From contig JBAJFE010000037.1 in NCBI GenBank assembly GCA_037903355.1, positions 496,001 to 560,000 on the forward strand: a DNA stretch of 64,000 nucleotides, given 5' to 3'. The position numbers and the translations under genes were made by a program. The stretch comes from Trichuris trichiura (taxonomy: Eukaryota; Nematoda; Enoplea; Trichinellida; Trichuridae). The notes beneath the pieces are model-generated. The model saw only the letters and a list, made by a program, of their open reading frames with translations. It was not told where the DNA came from and did no database searches. Positions 9,940-24,862 of the stretch are shown piece by piece. Position 1 is the stretch's first letter. The number at the start of each line of letters is the position of its first letter.

Positions 9940-12900
9940 CGACACCGACCGCCTTTAGCTATGATTTACATGAATTACTGTTAACCCAGCAGCGACAACT
10001 AAGTTTCACGGTGAAGAGAACGCCTGACTACCAATCTCTAACGATCCCGTAGCTAAGCAGTGCCAATCAAATGCCCCCTTTCACCACCATAGTTAATTGG
10101 AAACGAACGCGCGCGACCAAGTTTAATACTCAAGTGCTGACAATCTTTCTATTTGACTATGCCGAAGGTCCGCCTATACGGATACATGAAAAACATTTGT
10201 TTCCAAAAGCAACACTATGCGACGGCAAACGAAAATGCTGACGTTTCACTGGAACACATGTTTCTGTTGTTTAATTCTACAAAAAAACCTACGTAGGCAT
10301 CCGTGCCAATTGTCGTTTTGTAATTCTCTGGAAAAGATTAAATCAAAAACTTTTTCCAGTTGCACAAGAGCAGGACATAAGGGAAGCGTACGTCTCCATT
10401 TTAAGACAACCGACTGCCTTCTTGGTAACTGTTTCACATTGCCAGGCGGTTAACTCACACTGCCTATCTGTTTAAAGTGACACCTCGACGAAAACTCAGC
10501 TGCAGACTTCTACATGCTTACTGTGCAGCCGGCACGCTGACAAAGTTGATGAACAGACCAGAGAAACTTACGTAAAATGTTAATTTTGTCTAATCGATTC
10601 GTACTCCCATGTATGAGAGATTCGCTCTGTCAAAGGTAAGCATTGGTTGCCAAGGCGACAGTTCATTTGAGGAAATAAGACGCTCCTACGTTTGCCTTCT
10701 ATTCGTACTGAACTTTTTACATACTGCTTATTAGTTAAAGATGAGGCAAACAAGGGGCCTACTGGATTAATATTAGTTCTTCCAAAATTATCCTCCATGT
10801 ACCTTTCATGTTTATGTGGGATAAGGACTGCGCGGCTCAGATGATCCGATCCACTGACGTAAATTTTAGTTGCCCTTGACAGTTTCCGACAGGAATGCAT
10901 ACGCTGACGTCGCTATCTAAACTGGGTTTTCCCATGGTATCAACAATGACGTCTTAGGCTGTCACATCATGCGAAAGAATGGAGACAGCTCGCATTACAA
11001 AAGCCAACTGTGACAAGGTTATCAGTCGCTTTTTTTTTTATAAGCAACTTGCCTACCTGCACTTAGCAGTTTGACAATAGCTGTATCTCTTTTCCAAAGA
11101 AAAACACTGCAGTCCCGCTTTGAAGCTTGACAGTTGAAATATTCTCGTAATGGAATCATGACACCATGCCTTAATTAACTCGTACGCTCTTGATAGGCTC
11201 ACGTTATGATATGAACAGTTGGTGAGATCTTCTGCACCAAAAAAATCCTTGGTTGCCCAACTTAATAATTAAATGAGCAAGAGCTACCACAACAGGAAAA
11301 GCGCTGTCAATCTATCAATACTTGTAAGGGCTGCAGCCTGCCGCTTAAGTTACAAAAGGAACACGGCTTTTACACCCCAGGTATACGCTAGTAGAACTGC
11401 CCACATAATATGATGAAACTTTTGAGTCAAATCGGAAAAAGATTGATCGACTCACCATTATGCCTACATTGAACCTTACGCAGAGCTTAACGGTATTAAT
11501 TGAGAATGGTTCAAGTCCCGCTCTTTATGCCACTCAGCAAGGCAAAGCAGTTTTGAAAATACATGACAGCAAAATAAACGATTGCGTTTGCCCTGGAGCA
11601 GCGGGAGCAATAAACCATAAAAGGTAGAACTTCTAATTACCTGCCGCTGGTAAAGCAACTACAAAGGCATTATCCCCTGTCAAAGATTTCACAAGTTTAT
11701 TTGTTACGGAAAGATACAAACCGTTTATTTTTACAGTTACACACAAATTTTAAATCCTCAGAGCTTTCGGAGCCTGACGCACTGCGTTATCAACAATAAC
11801 AATAACAGAGCTCATCTGCGGTGACTCGAATCAGCTAAGGAATCCAAACGTTCTGTAATCACATTTGCAATTAGTCGTTTCATGATGGAATGCCACTGAT
11901 ACGTATTCCCGATTTACTCGTGATATCTTACGAAGTTACATTCATACATGCGTACACACTAAATGTGTTCGTTTTCTGCTACTGCAGCCCTGAGAAGTAG
12001 CGAAGAAAACCGATTAAAGAAAGAATTAACAAAGGGACTCATGAACGCGCGCGGGAGACATAACTGTTATTCTGTCGAAACTTAAGAGAGCCAAGCAATG
12101 GAAGTCAGCGAGAAATTGTATAATGTTCTGAGAGAACCCACAACCCTTTCTTCTGACTTCTTCGGTATTTATCCAAAAAAATAAACTCGGCACGATTGAC
12201 CAAAAAGCGTCAATCAGGAAGATCATTTCTAACACTATTTTTCTCCGATACTGGCAAAGTAATGATTGGAGAAATTGGTCGCGCGCTGCTTAAAACAGCA
12301 AATAAGCCTACGAGTCAATTCGTCCGAACGTTTAGCAAATGCAAAAACTTTAACGCGTAAGGGAGGATCCAAGAAACGAATATAGCTGGATCAATTTTCA
12401 TCGAAAAAATTTCAAAAAAATTAAGAGCGAAAAGTTTAGGAAAGAAATTCGCTTTTTCCAATATTAATTCTCGTTAAGGCTAGGAAGTCTTCTTGGACTG
12501 CCAACTAACACCAGCAATGCACTGGGAAGGATTAATGAAAACTGCAACACGTAAAACTAATTATTTCTAACATACTGCCCAACACACGGATGCAAGATGG
12601 CCAAGTATTACTTTGTTACTGATAACAGTTGCCTCCCGTAATTCATTTGCATCGCAAAATTGAAAAAATTTAATTTCCCAAAAAGTCCATCAGACCCCTT
12701 AAGCACTTCGTAATTATCATTTGGCTTGTGAATAATCGCTGTATATTTAATTCTACTGCTTAATCGACCAGTCGAACACTTGTGGTCCAAAAACTCGGCA
12801 ATAATTCGGACGGACTCTAGTATGAAACTCTCCACGTTTCTTCACGATTATTTTTCGCAAAAAATATTTCGTTCGCGATCAAGGCCTAACAGTTGTAGCA

Positions 12901-15900
12901 AAACTGCATTATATTTCACAGATGGACCAACAGTTAGCCAAGAATACAATATTATCCCCAACTGTGCTTGCGAAATTCAGATCGGAGCGAATATCCCTTC
13001 AGCTCAGTAGCAGGTCCTTATAAGGTACAGAAAAGGTAAGGGCGAAATTTCGTTAGAGAAACTACCCTCAGACAGCAGAGTCCAAGGAGAGTTTTCTTAC
13101 GGCTGTTAAGAATATGCACGCGGCAGGTGTGCTCGGCCAGCGAAGCAATAAATTGAAAACTGATAAACATAGTAGCTTTCAGGGTATTCAAGCAGCGAAC
13201 AGTCTGCATGCCATCACATTTAAACTCCCCCTATTTCCGTTTCCATTCTCAATGCACTTCAATAAGTGATCATCGACGAATTGAATATTCAGTGCTAACT
13301 GAATGTCAGTCATTTCTACGATGACCAATGGCTACCTTTGCAACGATGTCAACCGTTCCTTTTACGGCAAGTCGAATTGTCAATACCCATCGATTACTGT
13401 TAATTTCAATCTAGCGGATCGTAGCGAAGCCTGACAGCAAAGCAAGGAACAGGCAGGACAGCTGAAAAGTACAAACAGTACAATTCCAGCACTACGCACC
13501 ATCGTACTCCGGAATGCTTACTTGGGAAACTCACAAGAGCTTCGCAAGTTATGCTTGCTTTTTCCCTAAGAGCACGTTTCTCTTTTTTTTTAACGTTATC
13601 CTAGCAAAGCGAAAAGTGCCAAATCAAAGCGCGCGTGCTTTTCATCTCAGACGCGTATGATGTTTCTAAAAATTTTCTGAGGACACGCTAACAGCAAATC
13701 CTATTTTAAGATGGCAGTTTAACGTCAACTCGTCACTCAATTCTGCCCAGCAACGATGGCAGTTTCTAACCGGCGTTTGCTTTGTTTAAATCTGACAAGG
13801 GAAAAAACTGTTCCGTTAAAAGAAAGAGGTGCCAACGACAAATCGCGCGGAAGTTAAACACATGCATACTTACTTGCTTTTATTCGGCGCCAAGTTTCCT
13901 AAACTGGTCGTCTTCTTGCTCATCGTACTGTACTGCTCAAACCGGTCTCTATAAACAAACAAGTAAGCCAATTGTAACTGCTATTCTACTTACGGATTAA
14001 ACTGATTATTGAGGTTTCACATTAGGCGCATGTTGTTAGCTGGCTGAGAGGCGTCTAATTCTAACATGAACAACAAGGAAAAGATATTAGGAACATATTG
14101 CCTCTTAGCAGGGTTACAGCTGACGATAAAATCTGAAATTTGCCTACTGCCAGGCAAAACGCGCAATAAAGACAAAGGGTGTTCCATATCACTCGCAAAA
14201 AAGATTCCTTATCGGAACTTTCTTAAGGAAAACACTGACAGACGTTAGTCCACAGTTGCTTAACTTGTAGCTGGACCGAAACTTCTCAGCTACGCCGTGG
14301 TAAAATCAAGAAAAAGCTGCGAAAACAAATGTACATATCCTATGAGATCATTGGGTGTCTCACGAAAAAGAGAATCAGCTTTGAGCAACTTCTGACGTCA
14401 GAGTTGCAGAACTGATATACCCAAAGTCACCATAATAATAGTTTGAACATTAAAGGGTTTAAACATATTAGGTGGAAGAACGTCTATGCAAGTTGCATTG
14501 CTCATCCTTCAACTCTGCGATTACACCCTTGGATGCGTTAAAACTGCTACCCGACATCTTTACGCTAAGATGAACGATCACAATGACCAAAAGTTTTGTA
14601 CAGCACTTTGAAGAAGAGTAAATCAAAAAACTACAAGCCAAAAAATAAGAACTAATGACCGCGATTCACCCACGCCACTTGAGAGCATACCGCGTCTACT
14701 CAATACGAGCACCATAACGGGTTCAGCTATTCTAAGCTAGTCTTGCCGTTCGAACGGACAAGTGGGAAAAGGAAGGTCTTTCCCTTCCGATCTTTCATTA
14801 TTCGCACGCGAACAGGCGCGGTTGAGCTTTGCCGTGCAGGCAATTTCCGTTCCAACGCACTCCTTCGTTGAGGCATATACCTTTTCAGGAGAAAAGAACG
14901 AACGGACTAATCCGTCCACTCGGATCAATGTCCACCGTTTAAGGGCTGCAAGGAACGTTGGAGACTACCTTCACAGAACTGAAAAACGGAGATCCACTAC
15001 TAAAGGATTAACGAGTCGGAAAACTGCCGCTTACGGCAAATAAACGTTAAGAAGACAAAGTGGACCGAACATCTTGAGAAGAAAAGAACGCCACAACTCA
15101 TTCCAACGAGGGTGGCCTATTGGGTTGAACCACAGTTCAGATAACAGTAAAGCAGCCGTTGCAACGAGATAAAACATGTCATCGAAGCTATATATTAAAT
15201 AATGAATTTAATCATGGCTCAGCGTCGTTTAATGATTGGATGTTCCCAATTGGGTAATCGACCATCCTGCCCATGGTAACACCTCAATTTATATTACCAG
15301 TCACTGCGCCTGGAAATCCTGTTGACTACTACCAGCATAATCGAGACGCCTATCGTTAATTTCATAGAAGAACTGTTTATTAGCTAAATGCAAATCCAGA
15401 CTGCTAGGGAGGAACAGCGCAAGCGGAACGCGGCCAAATCGATTGTACAGCCATGCTAGTCATTCTTGAATTCGATGTAAACGCCGAGAAAACCAGCTTT
15501 CTCCGCAAGGCCAGCCTTTGTTCGTCAAGTGAGAAGTGCAGCATGACCAATGAAAAGCCGTGCAATAACTTCGTAATTCTGCCCTCTCTGATCTACGGTA
15601 ATCTGGCCGGAAGAAAAACTAGAAATTTATAGAAACAACGACTCTAGGAAAAACAGCAAAACGCTTTCAAAAATCTTTTGAGAAATTTACCTACAGTTTA
15701 TCATAAAACTCTGCCAACAGCAACGCACCTGGAAATAGCGAAATCATTTCCGAACTTGAAACGGCGGAGTCGACTATACTTTACTAAACGTCGCCTGACT
15801 AGTGGAATTATGTTACACGGAGATATCTGCGCAAGATGTAATAATTCTGATTATTCATGGTCCAGAGATCATAGATACTTTTTGGCGACAGTACATATTG

Positions 15901-18900
15901 TAAATTAAATTAAACTCGGGAACGGTCCCTCGGGGACTTGTAGTGACGACGCGCGATTGATTGCAGAAGTGAGTAAGAGGAAGGAAGTCAGTTTTGCCCG
16001 TACTCGTAACTGGGCAAAGGCTTGGCGAAAGTTGAAAGACGCCTGTGATCGACTCAGCTGCAACTAATGTATATACAGTAGCAGCGAATGCATTGTCCAA
16101 AGCAATCTACATCACTATAAGTTCCAAATAAACTTCCTCCGTACACTTCAACCAGCAGCATGCTGAAAAAGAAGTTATTATCACTCTGCTTTGATGGTGC
16201 TGTACGATAGCAACATTTCGACATTTAAACTCGTATTTCACGCGAGGGTGTGAAGTGTCGAACGACTACCCCTGAAGGTGCGAAGGGAGGGTGCAGCGCG
16301 TGACTACTACCACTTGAAACCCTGCTTTCACGCTGTTAGTCTTAAAATGTGCTCCGTTTCCTTTAAGCAGCTCCTAAATTCCTCCGCAATCGCAAGCCAT
16401 TTCAAAAGCACAACGAACGCGATTTCTCAACATTCTCCCATGCAACTCAGATGTGCTTAGAAACAGCTGTTACTTATCATGGGTATTCAAAGCTTAAAGG
16501 AGATGATAAATCATTGCGCGGCAACAAATGGGAAGAGAAACAGAGAGAGAACGAGTAGCTCTCCAGCCAAGCAAAACAGCTAAAAGATATTTATCAGGAA
16601 GGAACAGTCTAAGCGGAATGTCAAAGCGGTTCCAGGAATCGACAATTATCACCACACCGCTATCCAGTTATTTTGAACAAAAAATGCAGTTCAAGTTAAC
16701 AACTTAATTTTCTCCGTCGAAAACGCGTGTGCAAATAAGAATGGCCAACGTGATTGCCATTGTTCTGCGCACTTTGACCCTTCAAACTGCATGTGCTTTC
16801 TTCTTCCAGCTAGTTGGTCCCTGCATATCAAACAGACCATTAGTGCTACGCTTGCTGATGCAACATATCACTGCCTGATTGACATGGATACTCCCACCCC
16901 ATTTAAATGTACACATTACTGTCGAGAAAAGATTATCTACCTCGCATTCTTCTTCTCCTCAATCAGTTAGACGGCTGCCATAAGTAATAACGTCAATAGC
17001 AGTACCGTGTTTCTGAATACGCGAAAATAATTCTGACTCAAAGTGCTTCTGTCGAACAGTTGAAAGCAAGAGCTAGTACGTAAGCTGTACAAGCGAAACA
17101 GCTCACATAATTCAAACAATTGAAGAAGAACAAACATAGGCTAACTAGTCAAGCGTTACTTCAGCGGTTAGACGGATTTTAGATGAACGAAAGCTAAACG
17201 AAAGAAAAAACCATTGTTGAAACAGGCTGGGTAACATTTTTCGACAAGAAGAAAACAATACATTTCCAGTTAGCGCAGAAATGCATCAAACCTACAAGTT
17301 GCACAGTTTGCGACAATTATAGACGGCACAAACATGCTTACCCTCACCCGACGACGTAAGCTGAAGCGCCTTATTGAGAGTTATTGCGTTTAGCGTACGT
17401 GTCAAAAACGTAGCGACATAGCTTCCGTAAAGAGACTAACACAAAGAGAGATGCCAATTAAGGAAGGAGACAAACGAAAAGGTCAGACATTTGCGCCTGA
17501 ATAAAAAGTCTGACTTTCAATTTGAAAAGCCTTCTAAGCTAATTGTTCTTTCCGCCAAAAATGGGACAAAGAAGTTGACATGTAAAGCTTTAACTGCAAG
17601 TCGCATCAATCGCTGATGCATATATGAGCCCAGCTGAAGCAATATTAAGAGTTGATAGTCACTTCGGAGCACTTTGCAAATGGTACTTCCGTCTGACGAG
17701 CAAACGAACAGGAACTGCTGTTTAATGCATTCCGGTAAAGGCCAGTCACCTTAAGGCAACGCCTCAGTAAAACCAGCGCCCATTGCAATAAGCCTCCTGT
17801 AAATCTACTCGTCACAGCCAACTTAACGTCCCAATATCAAACTTGAACACGCCAAGTGTCGTGATCTGCTTCAAGCGCTCCGTGGGTGGCAACGAATTAC
17901 GGATAAAGCCTGCTTGGCACCCGTTTTACACACTTGAAGAAAGGCGTTCATTCGACAGCATGGCGCCGTCTTTAGTGCGTGACGAAAGTATCCTATTTCG
18001 AGAACGTTCACACTTGCTAACTACTTTGTGAAAGAGCGAGACGTCCAATGATCGGAAAAAACAACGAAAAAATTCTGAGCTTTTTCAGCGACTTAAAAGT
18101 ACCCAAACTTTTGCACGCTATTAGCCTGTCCTTCAAGTTTTGTCTTATTTCCTCAGTTGCGTCACGACTTTTCCTAACAGTAACTGAACAAAAGCACTAC
18201 AAAACATTGTTCATACCAGAAACGAACAGCAAGTCAGAGAATAAAAACTGTGCCTATCGTGACATTAAACAAAATAATTGATATTATTAAGTTGGAATGG
18301 CAAACTCGTTTGAAGGGACGAAAACGCGGAAAATAGGACTGCAGCAAGACGGAGCTGACTGGCAGGCATAGTTAAAGCGCTACGAAATTTACTTTTCAAA
18401 TCAAAACTTTTGAACCAAAATTGGCAACTTGAAGTAACCCATTTGTAATGAAATTGTCCGCAGTTCCTGTAAAAGCTCAACGAAGCTACGCTCCGCCCAA
18501 TTACGGACACACGCAAAACGAGTCACTTCGCTGCGACCAGTCGTAGATGTAATGAAGACGCATTGCTTGGCTCCATCATTCTACCCTATTTTATATTTCG
18601 GATCAATAAGAATCAGCAGGGCATGATTCAGTTGACTGCAAAAGACGCATCGTGTGAGCAGATCACCTTCCGGCAACTTCGCTAATGTAACTTTACTAAA
18701 TGTCCAATCAATTCGCCCGTAAAGTTACGCAACGACAAAAGTCCCCTTTTCAGTTCGAAAATTCTATTCGAAAGCAATGTTCAACCTGCTTTGGTTAATT
18801 AGTTTATCGTTACTTCCAAAAAGTCAGCATTGTTTCGAAATTACGCAAAAGGCACGACATTAAAAAGTGAGAATGCCCTAACGCGAACTAGCGGACACGC

Positions 18901-19912
18901 AATACGCCCCCGGATGGTCTCAGGAAACATTAAGTCCGCATCGATCAAATTGCCTGCACGAAAGAACATGCAATTTTTGGGCTCTTACTAATACAGCAGA
19001 CACCAAATGGAGCACCGTATTTTTCCAAACGCGTTACATGGAGAAAAGATACCCTCACATTTTCCAGCCGAACTAACGGCACAGAACGCAGCAACAAGCT
19101 CAACGTGAATATACTAGTCCACCTGTTCGTCTTTAGCAATGGGTACATTAAGATCGACAATCCGTAACGTGACAAGATTTGACGAGAAGCATCTATTTGC
19201 CTTTTCACAACTGGTTGTTGAAAAAAACGAGTTCGAAAGCGAACAGTTTATATTAGTATGTAGTCGGCCAAGACTAAAAGTTATCAGCAATATTTCAACG
19301 TACCACGCTTACCTTTTTCGCAAGGCATCGCTGGAGATAGAACAACGAAATGAAACTTAACTTTCATACGTTTGACCAACACATCGCGCATCGCTGATTG
19401 GACGTTCAGAACAAACTTTTCAAGCAATTAAGTCCCTCTACTACAGTGCGAATGGCATTCCCTGTAATGTGGCAAAGGTATATAGACCTATTGCCGTAAG
19501 CGATGAACGAACAAGTCAAATAAGTTCGTTGCCGTGAAGTACCCAAATAGGCCGTTTTTCCGGTAGGAGACCACAGGCAAAACGGGGACAGTGTTCCTTT
19601 AAGACAATGATAAATACATCACTACTGGCTAAGATAGTTAACCTAAGTCGCATTCAACTAGTTGGCAGAGAGCTCACTGAACAAGAGCGAAAAATTTACT
19701 ACGAATACCTTTGTTACTCTTTAGAATGAGGGAAATTAAGCACTGTTGATGGTTCGTACTGCCTTCAACCAGAAAAGAAATGTGAGCACCGAGAAAATCT
19801 TTTCTAACTAGCCAAATATTTCAGTTGACCAGAGTATTATGCGTAGACCTATTTAAGAAAAGCTAAACAGAAGCGTTCTCCTCGAAGTTGGGCAAAACAG
19901 ATGTGCATGAAC
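9940..19912. other. Long stretch without a supported gene
   Basis: About 10 kb. Open frames up to 106 codons occur (10580-10900 minus), no longer than chance predicts at this base composition, and none carries a motif I recognise. A GC-richer patch at 14.74-15.05 kb is open on both strands and has a perfect 12-bp palindrome at 14746-14757. The stretch may hold PDE1 upstream regulatory DNA or lineage-specific genes with short exons. Confidence 0.45.
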
Positions 19913-21478
19913 TCAAACTAGTATACATATATTCAAAACGACTAAAAGCAAAGCGGACTGCATAAAGTCACAAATGTTATCCCACAATTCGGAAACTTGG
20001 CGCTTAAAAGCTATTTCCGGTCCCATCATTTGCATATAGCTGGCGTACAGATTCTCCGCAGCCACGATCAAGTTTGTCAGCTGTTCAAGATGAAGGCTTG
20101 AGAAGTTTAAACCTTTAAATTGCTATTACCTCGCTTTCAACTTGATCTAGTCTTTCCTTTAAGTCATTAAATTTTTGAGCCAATTCATCCTTCATTCGTC
20201 GCTCGACGTTTCGCAACTGTGCCTCAAGCCCGTCCTGCTGGTCGACACTCCTTTGCAAGTATGCATTTATATCCTTAGATGATTTCTGCGAGGAAAGTAC
20301 CATTCAACAAAAAGAAACATTTCAGTATACGAACACTACTGCGCAAAACGTATGAAATGCTTAAAATGACTACATGATGTAAGATCATTCCACTGTTAGC
20401 TTACTGTCATTTAGGCATTTAAAAAATTTAATGCTGCAAGCCTGAGGTTTCATCATTCGTTCTCTCGCAAAATGTTCATTCTCACTGCTCAAATTACGGT
20501 ACGTGATAAATACAGCTACTGTACTTCATGCGGAAGCAGCACTAACAGTCGCCTACCAAAAGACTAACTCACAAAAAAATGCGTGCACTAAGTCTTGGTT
20601 TCAAACAAGGGGTGGGGAAACTTTGGTTCCGCCAAAAGCAAATGGAAGCGAGATTCAAATTATCAATCGATTTACATAAACGAGAAGCAGTTCTAGCTAT
20701 CGCATTAGGGGTGATCTTATTAAACGCATGACGGAATATAACAGGATAATTTTTAAGTTGACAATTTTGTTTGGCTGCTGAACGACATTACAAATATCCA
20801 AATGGCCTATGACAGAAAAACTGACTCCCCAACCCTGACTCAAATGCCCCTAACAGTACAAGTCAGAAATGCAAATGCTTACCAGCCGGATTTTACGGTT
20901 GCAGTGGACGCTGTCATGAATTTCTTCACTTCTGTCGCTTATTAGCTTCTGTAACATTTTTGCAGCTTATAAGAGAACGTGTATATTTACTGGACTCGTA
21001 CCTCCAGTGAAATTATGTCCTCGTAGCAGCGAACCTGCTCTCTTTTCAGCATGGACAACGTTTCCAACGTTGGAATCATTGCACAAATAGTCACGAGTCG
21101 CTTGAAATTATGAATAATATGAACTGAAAGCTGCTTCTTACGAATCGAGCATCAATGAAAGAACGGGCAATTATCCAATCTGGACAATTATCATTTTCTT
21201 AGCCGCATTTTAAAATTATCAATACCATGCCTGCAAATCAATAGCAACAGCTACAGTACGTTCTGGGTGGGATTGCTGCACTACAGAAAAACAACCAGTA
21301 AGAAACTGAGACGTAAGACCTTTTGTTCAGTCACGCTATTTCATACGTACGCACAGGCGAAGTGCCTCACAAAAGATGAAGATAGTTTTTTTCGCATTAG
21401 ACACAACCACGGCACCTGTATTGGTAAGGAGGCTGAATTCAACGACACTTCCATTTGCCCCACCTCCAGTACAGGATA
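19913..21478 (-). CDS. Unrecognised coiled-coil protein (5' end incomplete)
   Basis: Six exons in consistent phase: 21416-21478, 21142-21179, 21002-21100, 20883-20948, 20130-20285 and 19913-20080, all GT-AG. They encode TDWIIARSFIDARF, then MLKREQVRCYEDIISLE, then SDRSEEIHDSVHCNRKIR. A strongly heptad-like stretch follows (DGLEAQLRNVERRMKDELAQ, then KERLDQVESE) that continues across the last junction into LTNLIVAAENLYASYMQMM. The C-terminus is hydrophobic (SALLLVVLNICILV-stop), which could act as a tail anchor. I do not recognise the family. The exon at 21416-21478 is the least certain, and more 5' exons are expected because no start Met fits there. If that exon is wrong, the Met in CAMIPTLE is a candidate start. 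Confidence 0.55.
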
Positions 21479-22414
21479 CTGTACGCCACGTTAGCTTAAA
21501 AGCAGAAAACCTTTTTCCACACGCCGTCAACGGCCGAACTGTGGTCATTACGCGTACCTTTGACCTTCGGGTAGCCTCTGAAGAAGCTGCCCGATGTACA
21601 CCTCAAACTTAATTTTTTAGCCTACCGAAAATAATATGCTCAAAATTCCTTTCCCCAAATGAAAAAGCCTTTCATAATTTCACAATTATGCCTGACGATG
21701 ACGACGGGAGACACTCGTGCCCTAACCTAGAATCCAAAAATAAATACTTGTACCTATTGTGGGCTATCCATCCGTAGGCGCTTATAAAACAATAGAATAC
21801 TACCATTTAAGTAATATTGACCATAACTACATGTTATGGTCAGCATCACTTAGCCACTGTGCAATAGGCTATTCTATCGTTCGCCTTCTTAGTCGCCTCA
21901 GTCAGTCAGAAGAAATGCACGCATTTAAAAATGGCTGACTGAACAGCAGGAAAGAAAACACTGATAATGGCACATTGATCGTTCCAAGTGTTTTTAACAT
22001 CAATAAAAGACGAACGGAGCATAGTGTACGCTGAGAGCACTGCAAGTACAATGCTGGTCCATAGCAAATGAACAGGCCGGTTTTCGTTTTAAAAAAATTT
22101 TGGGTCGTCTCTTAGCCGTTCGACCGCTTGAAAAGTGAATCGACCGCTTTTCGACAAGTTTGCCTGTCACCCTGTTTTGTCCTCATCTAAGACCAAGCCA
22201 AAAAAAGTTTCACTTTAAAGCTTACGCTAATAATAGCTACAAAACAGCACGGCGGACAAACTTGGAGTACACCGGTGTGATGACCCGGAGACAATATCCA
22301 AGCATTCCTACATCAATAAAAAAAAACACTGCTGAGTACCAGATGTCTTCTAAAGGGATTGCGTATTTTCATACTGACCGTCAGTCACAGATTTTACCGT
22401 TGTAGCAAACATCC

Positions 22415-22470
22415 CTAATTAAACTTCAAAATGGCCTACCAGCGAGCGGATGAGCAAATACTTACAGAAA
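22415..22470. mobile_element. Half copy of foldback family A
   Basis: AAACTTCAAAATGGCCTACC followed by AGCGAGCGGATGAGCAAAT matches the inner terminal repeat of the 51.4 kb copy. The other arm is missing. Confidence 0.5.
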
Positions 22471-24739
22471 GCACAAGATAATGACACTGTACGTTCGGAC
22501 CTGCCCTGATCCATCGTCAACGATATTATGGGGTTCTATCTGAGCATACTGTAACGTGACTGGCGATCAACATGATCAATTTAAAACGTTATAAATACCG
22601 AGTTTTACGCGAAACACGGTTAAGAAGGAACATTTTTACTATATGTTGTAGATAGGCATTGGTCAAACATAGGACATTGGCAGTCCACTGCACAGAGCAT
22701 TCTAAACGCTACGAAGCTAGTAATCAGCTACCTTGCAAATTTCATTGGTACTCTAGAATAGTTAAAATACCCGTTGATATTAACTACTAAGACGTGAGCG
22801 CAAAAGCTACTGCGTCTACACCATACTGGATATCAGAAAAAGATAACTGCAAAAAATTGGACACTGATTCAATGCACACACTGAACATGCCTATGTTCAG
22901 AGCCTACAGGCTAACTCTAATCCCTTTCAAGCAAAATCTGTTACGTACAACATCTTTGCTGTTTCAATTAAATGTACTAATAAATGAACTGCAGAAATAT
23001 TCAGTCACCGTCACTTACCCAACGCTTCGGCGTCCCGCAGTAGCAACAACGAGGAAGTGCTTGTTAGCAAGGAGTTCTAACATTTTGTCTTACCATTACA
23101 TTTTGCAGTCTCCTAAAAATCAGTATAAAGCTGGTCAATCTAATCAAAAAAATGAGAAACGAGAAATCACATCGTTCTGAAAAGGGAAGAGAAAGACGTG
23201 TAACTGCTTAAATTCAATCAACTTAGATGCTGCCTTATCCCATAAAGGAATACACATTATGTTGGAGTTCTGCTTCACTACCTGTGGCACGCTGTAAATA
23301 CAAATGCGCAACATGTGTTTACTGATCATTTAAGTAGTTATCAGTTTTATCGAAAAAATTAAAAAAACATTATAAATATGATACTTTTTAAGTAAACAAC
23401 TCAAGCAAACTGCTGAAGGACTACTTGCACTGGTGAACAAATTCGTACGTTGTGATGCTGTCAACAAATACTCACCTTCATTCCTGCGGCGCATTCATCC
23501 ACTACCGAGAAACCAAAGCAAAGCAGTCATCATTTCCGGTACGGTCAAATAAAATGAACAGCAGCTGCACGTGTCCCAACTAGCACAGCTGGTAATGTTT
23601 GAACGTACCATTGAATTAGTTGCACAGATAGCATGATCTGGAAAAGACGCTAATGCAATGAATTCGAATACATAGAAAAAATCCTTGCTTGCGCACGTAT
23701 CATTGCAACAGAACAATGGAATACTTGAAAAAGTCAACTACAAGAAACTCCAGATACTTTCTCACAGCAGCACACCGTTCTCAGATGAAATGAACGCAAT
23801 GAAGTACGGATTGTCATTTTAATTGGAAACAAAAACATCATTAATTTCAGCGCGTCTGCAAAGCGAAAATTAACGTCAGCTGCATCGGTGACGACTGACA
23901 GTCCCATTTCGCAGCATCCGTGGCCATTTGGTCCAAATCCAGCAAACAGGATGTTATACCGCTTACAACAGGCATAGCGAAATGGTCAGCCAATCAAAGG
24001 GAGAACCTTCAGTCGTATCCGACAGCTTGTCCTCAAAACGTTGTAAAATTCAGAAATGTGCTTCACGCGAACGGGAACTGAATCAATTTCCAAAATTTTA
24101 TCGCCTCTATTCAGCACCGTTGCAAGGTTCTTCTCAAACACATTTTCAACGTACAGACCTGAAAGCGGAGAAAATTTAACAAACCAAAAAAAAACAGCTA
24201 CTTTTCAGATTTCGTTATTAATGCAAAACAGTGATTCTCAAGAAGGCGTTAGGGGACCACTGGAAATCTTTCAACATGTACGAAACAAGAGAAAAATAAT
24301 TCCATCAGATTTAGATGAGTGAATACAGTAAGAATAGCAGCGCACGTCAAAAATTAAAAAATGAACATAAAAACTTCTAAATCGAAAGCTCTACGAACTA
24401 AGTTAGTCTATTCGTTCTGTGTTCCTAATGATCGGTTTATACAAGAAAACAAGCAATTGACAATTGACGAGTTCTCGACTGACTTCAACATAACGTCCTC
24501 TCATCAAGTGTGAAAGTTACTGCGCTACCTCACCATCTCAACATCCTTGTCTGCATGTTCTAAACTCGGCAAAACTATGCTTATGCTTCTGTCTGAACCA
24601 CAGATGCAACTGCTTTTAATTTTTTTTTAATTGGCCGAATGGGTCGATTTTCGGTTTTTTAACAGTCACGGCGCAACGTAGCTTTTAACAGGCAGTACCT
24701 CACTTACTCGCTTTAGCATGCAAAATTGCAAAGAGCGGT

Positions 24740-24862
24740 CAACTTCCCACTTACGGAGATTGTCCTTGCACTTATTAACGTGCGGACAAACCAACTGGTC
24801 AAAATTCGGTCAACTTAGGTGGTCGACATACAGAAATGCTCAACTTTGGAGGTTCAACTGTA
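24740..24862. mobile_element. Degenerate pogo-like MITE, family D
   Basis: CGTGCGGACAAACCAACTGG, TCGGTCAACTTAGGTGG and a terminal GGAGGTTCAACTGTA align with the right half of the clean copy at 61335-61522. The left terminus could not be placed. Confidence 0.5.

Noticed and set aside
10580..10900. 106-codon frame (-)
   Set aside because: Several frames of this size are expected by chance in 64 kb; no motif or conserved feature.
11505..11520. GGTTCAAGTCC, a perfect tRNA B-box
   Set aside because: The flanking bases do not form a T-stem, and no A-box or acceptor stem is found at the right distance.
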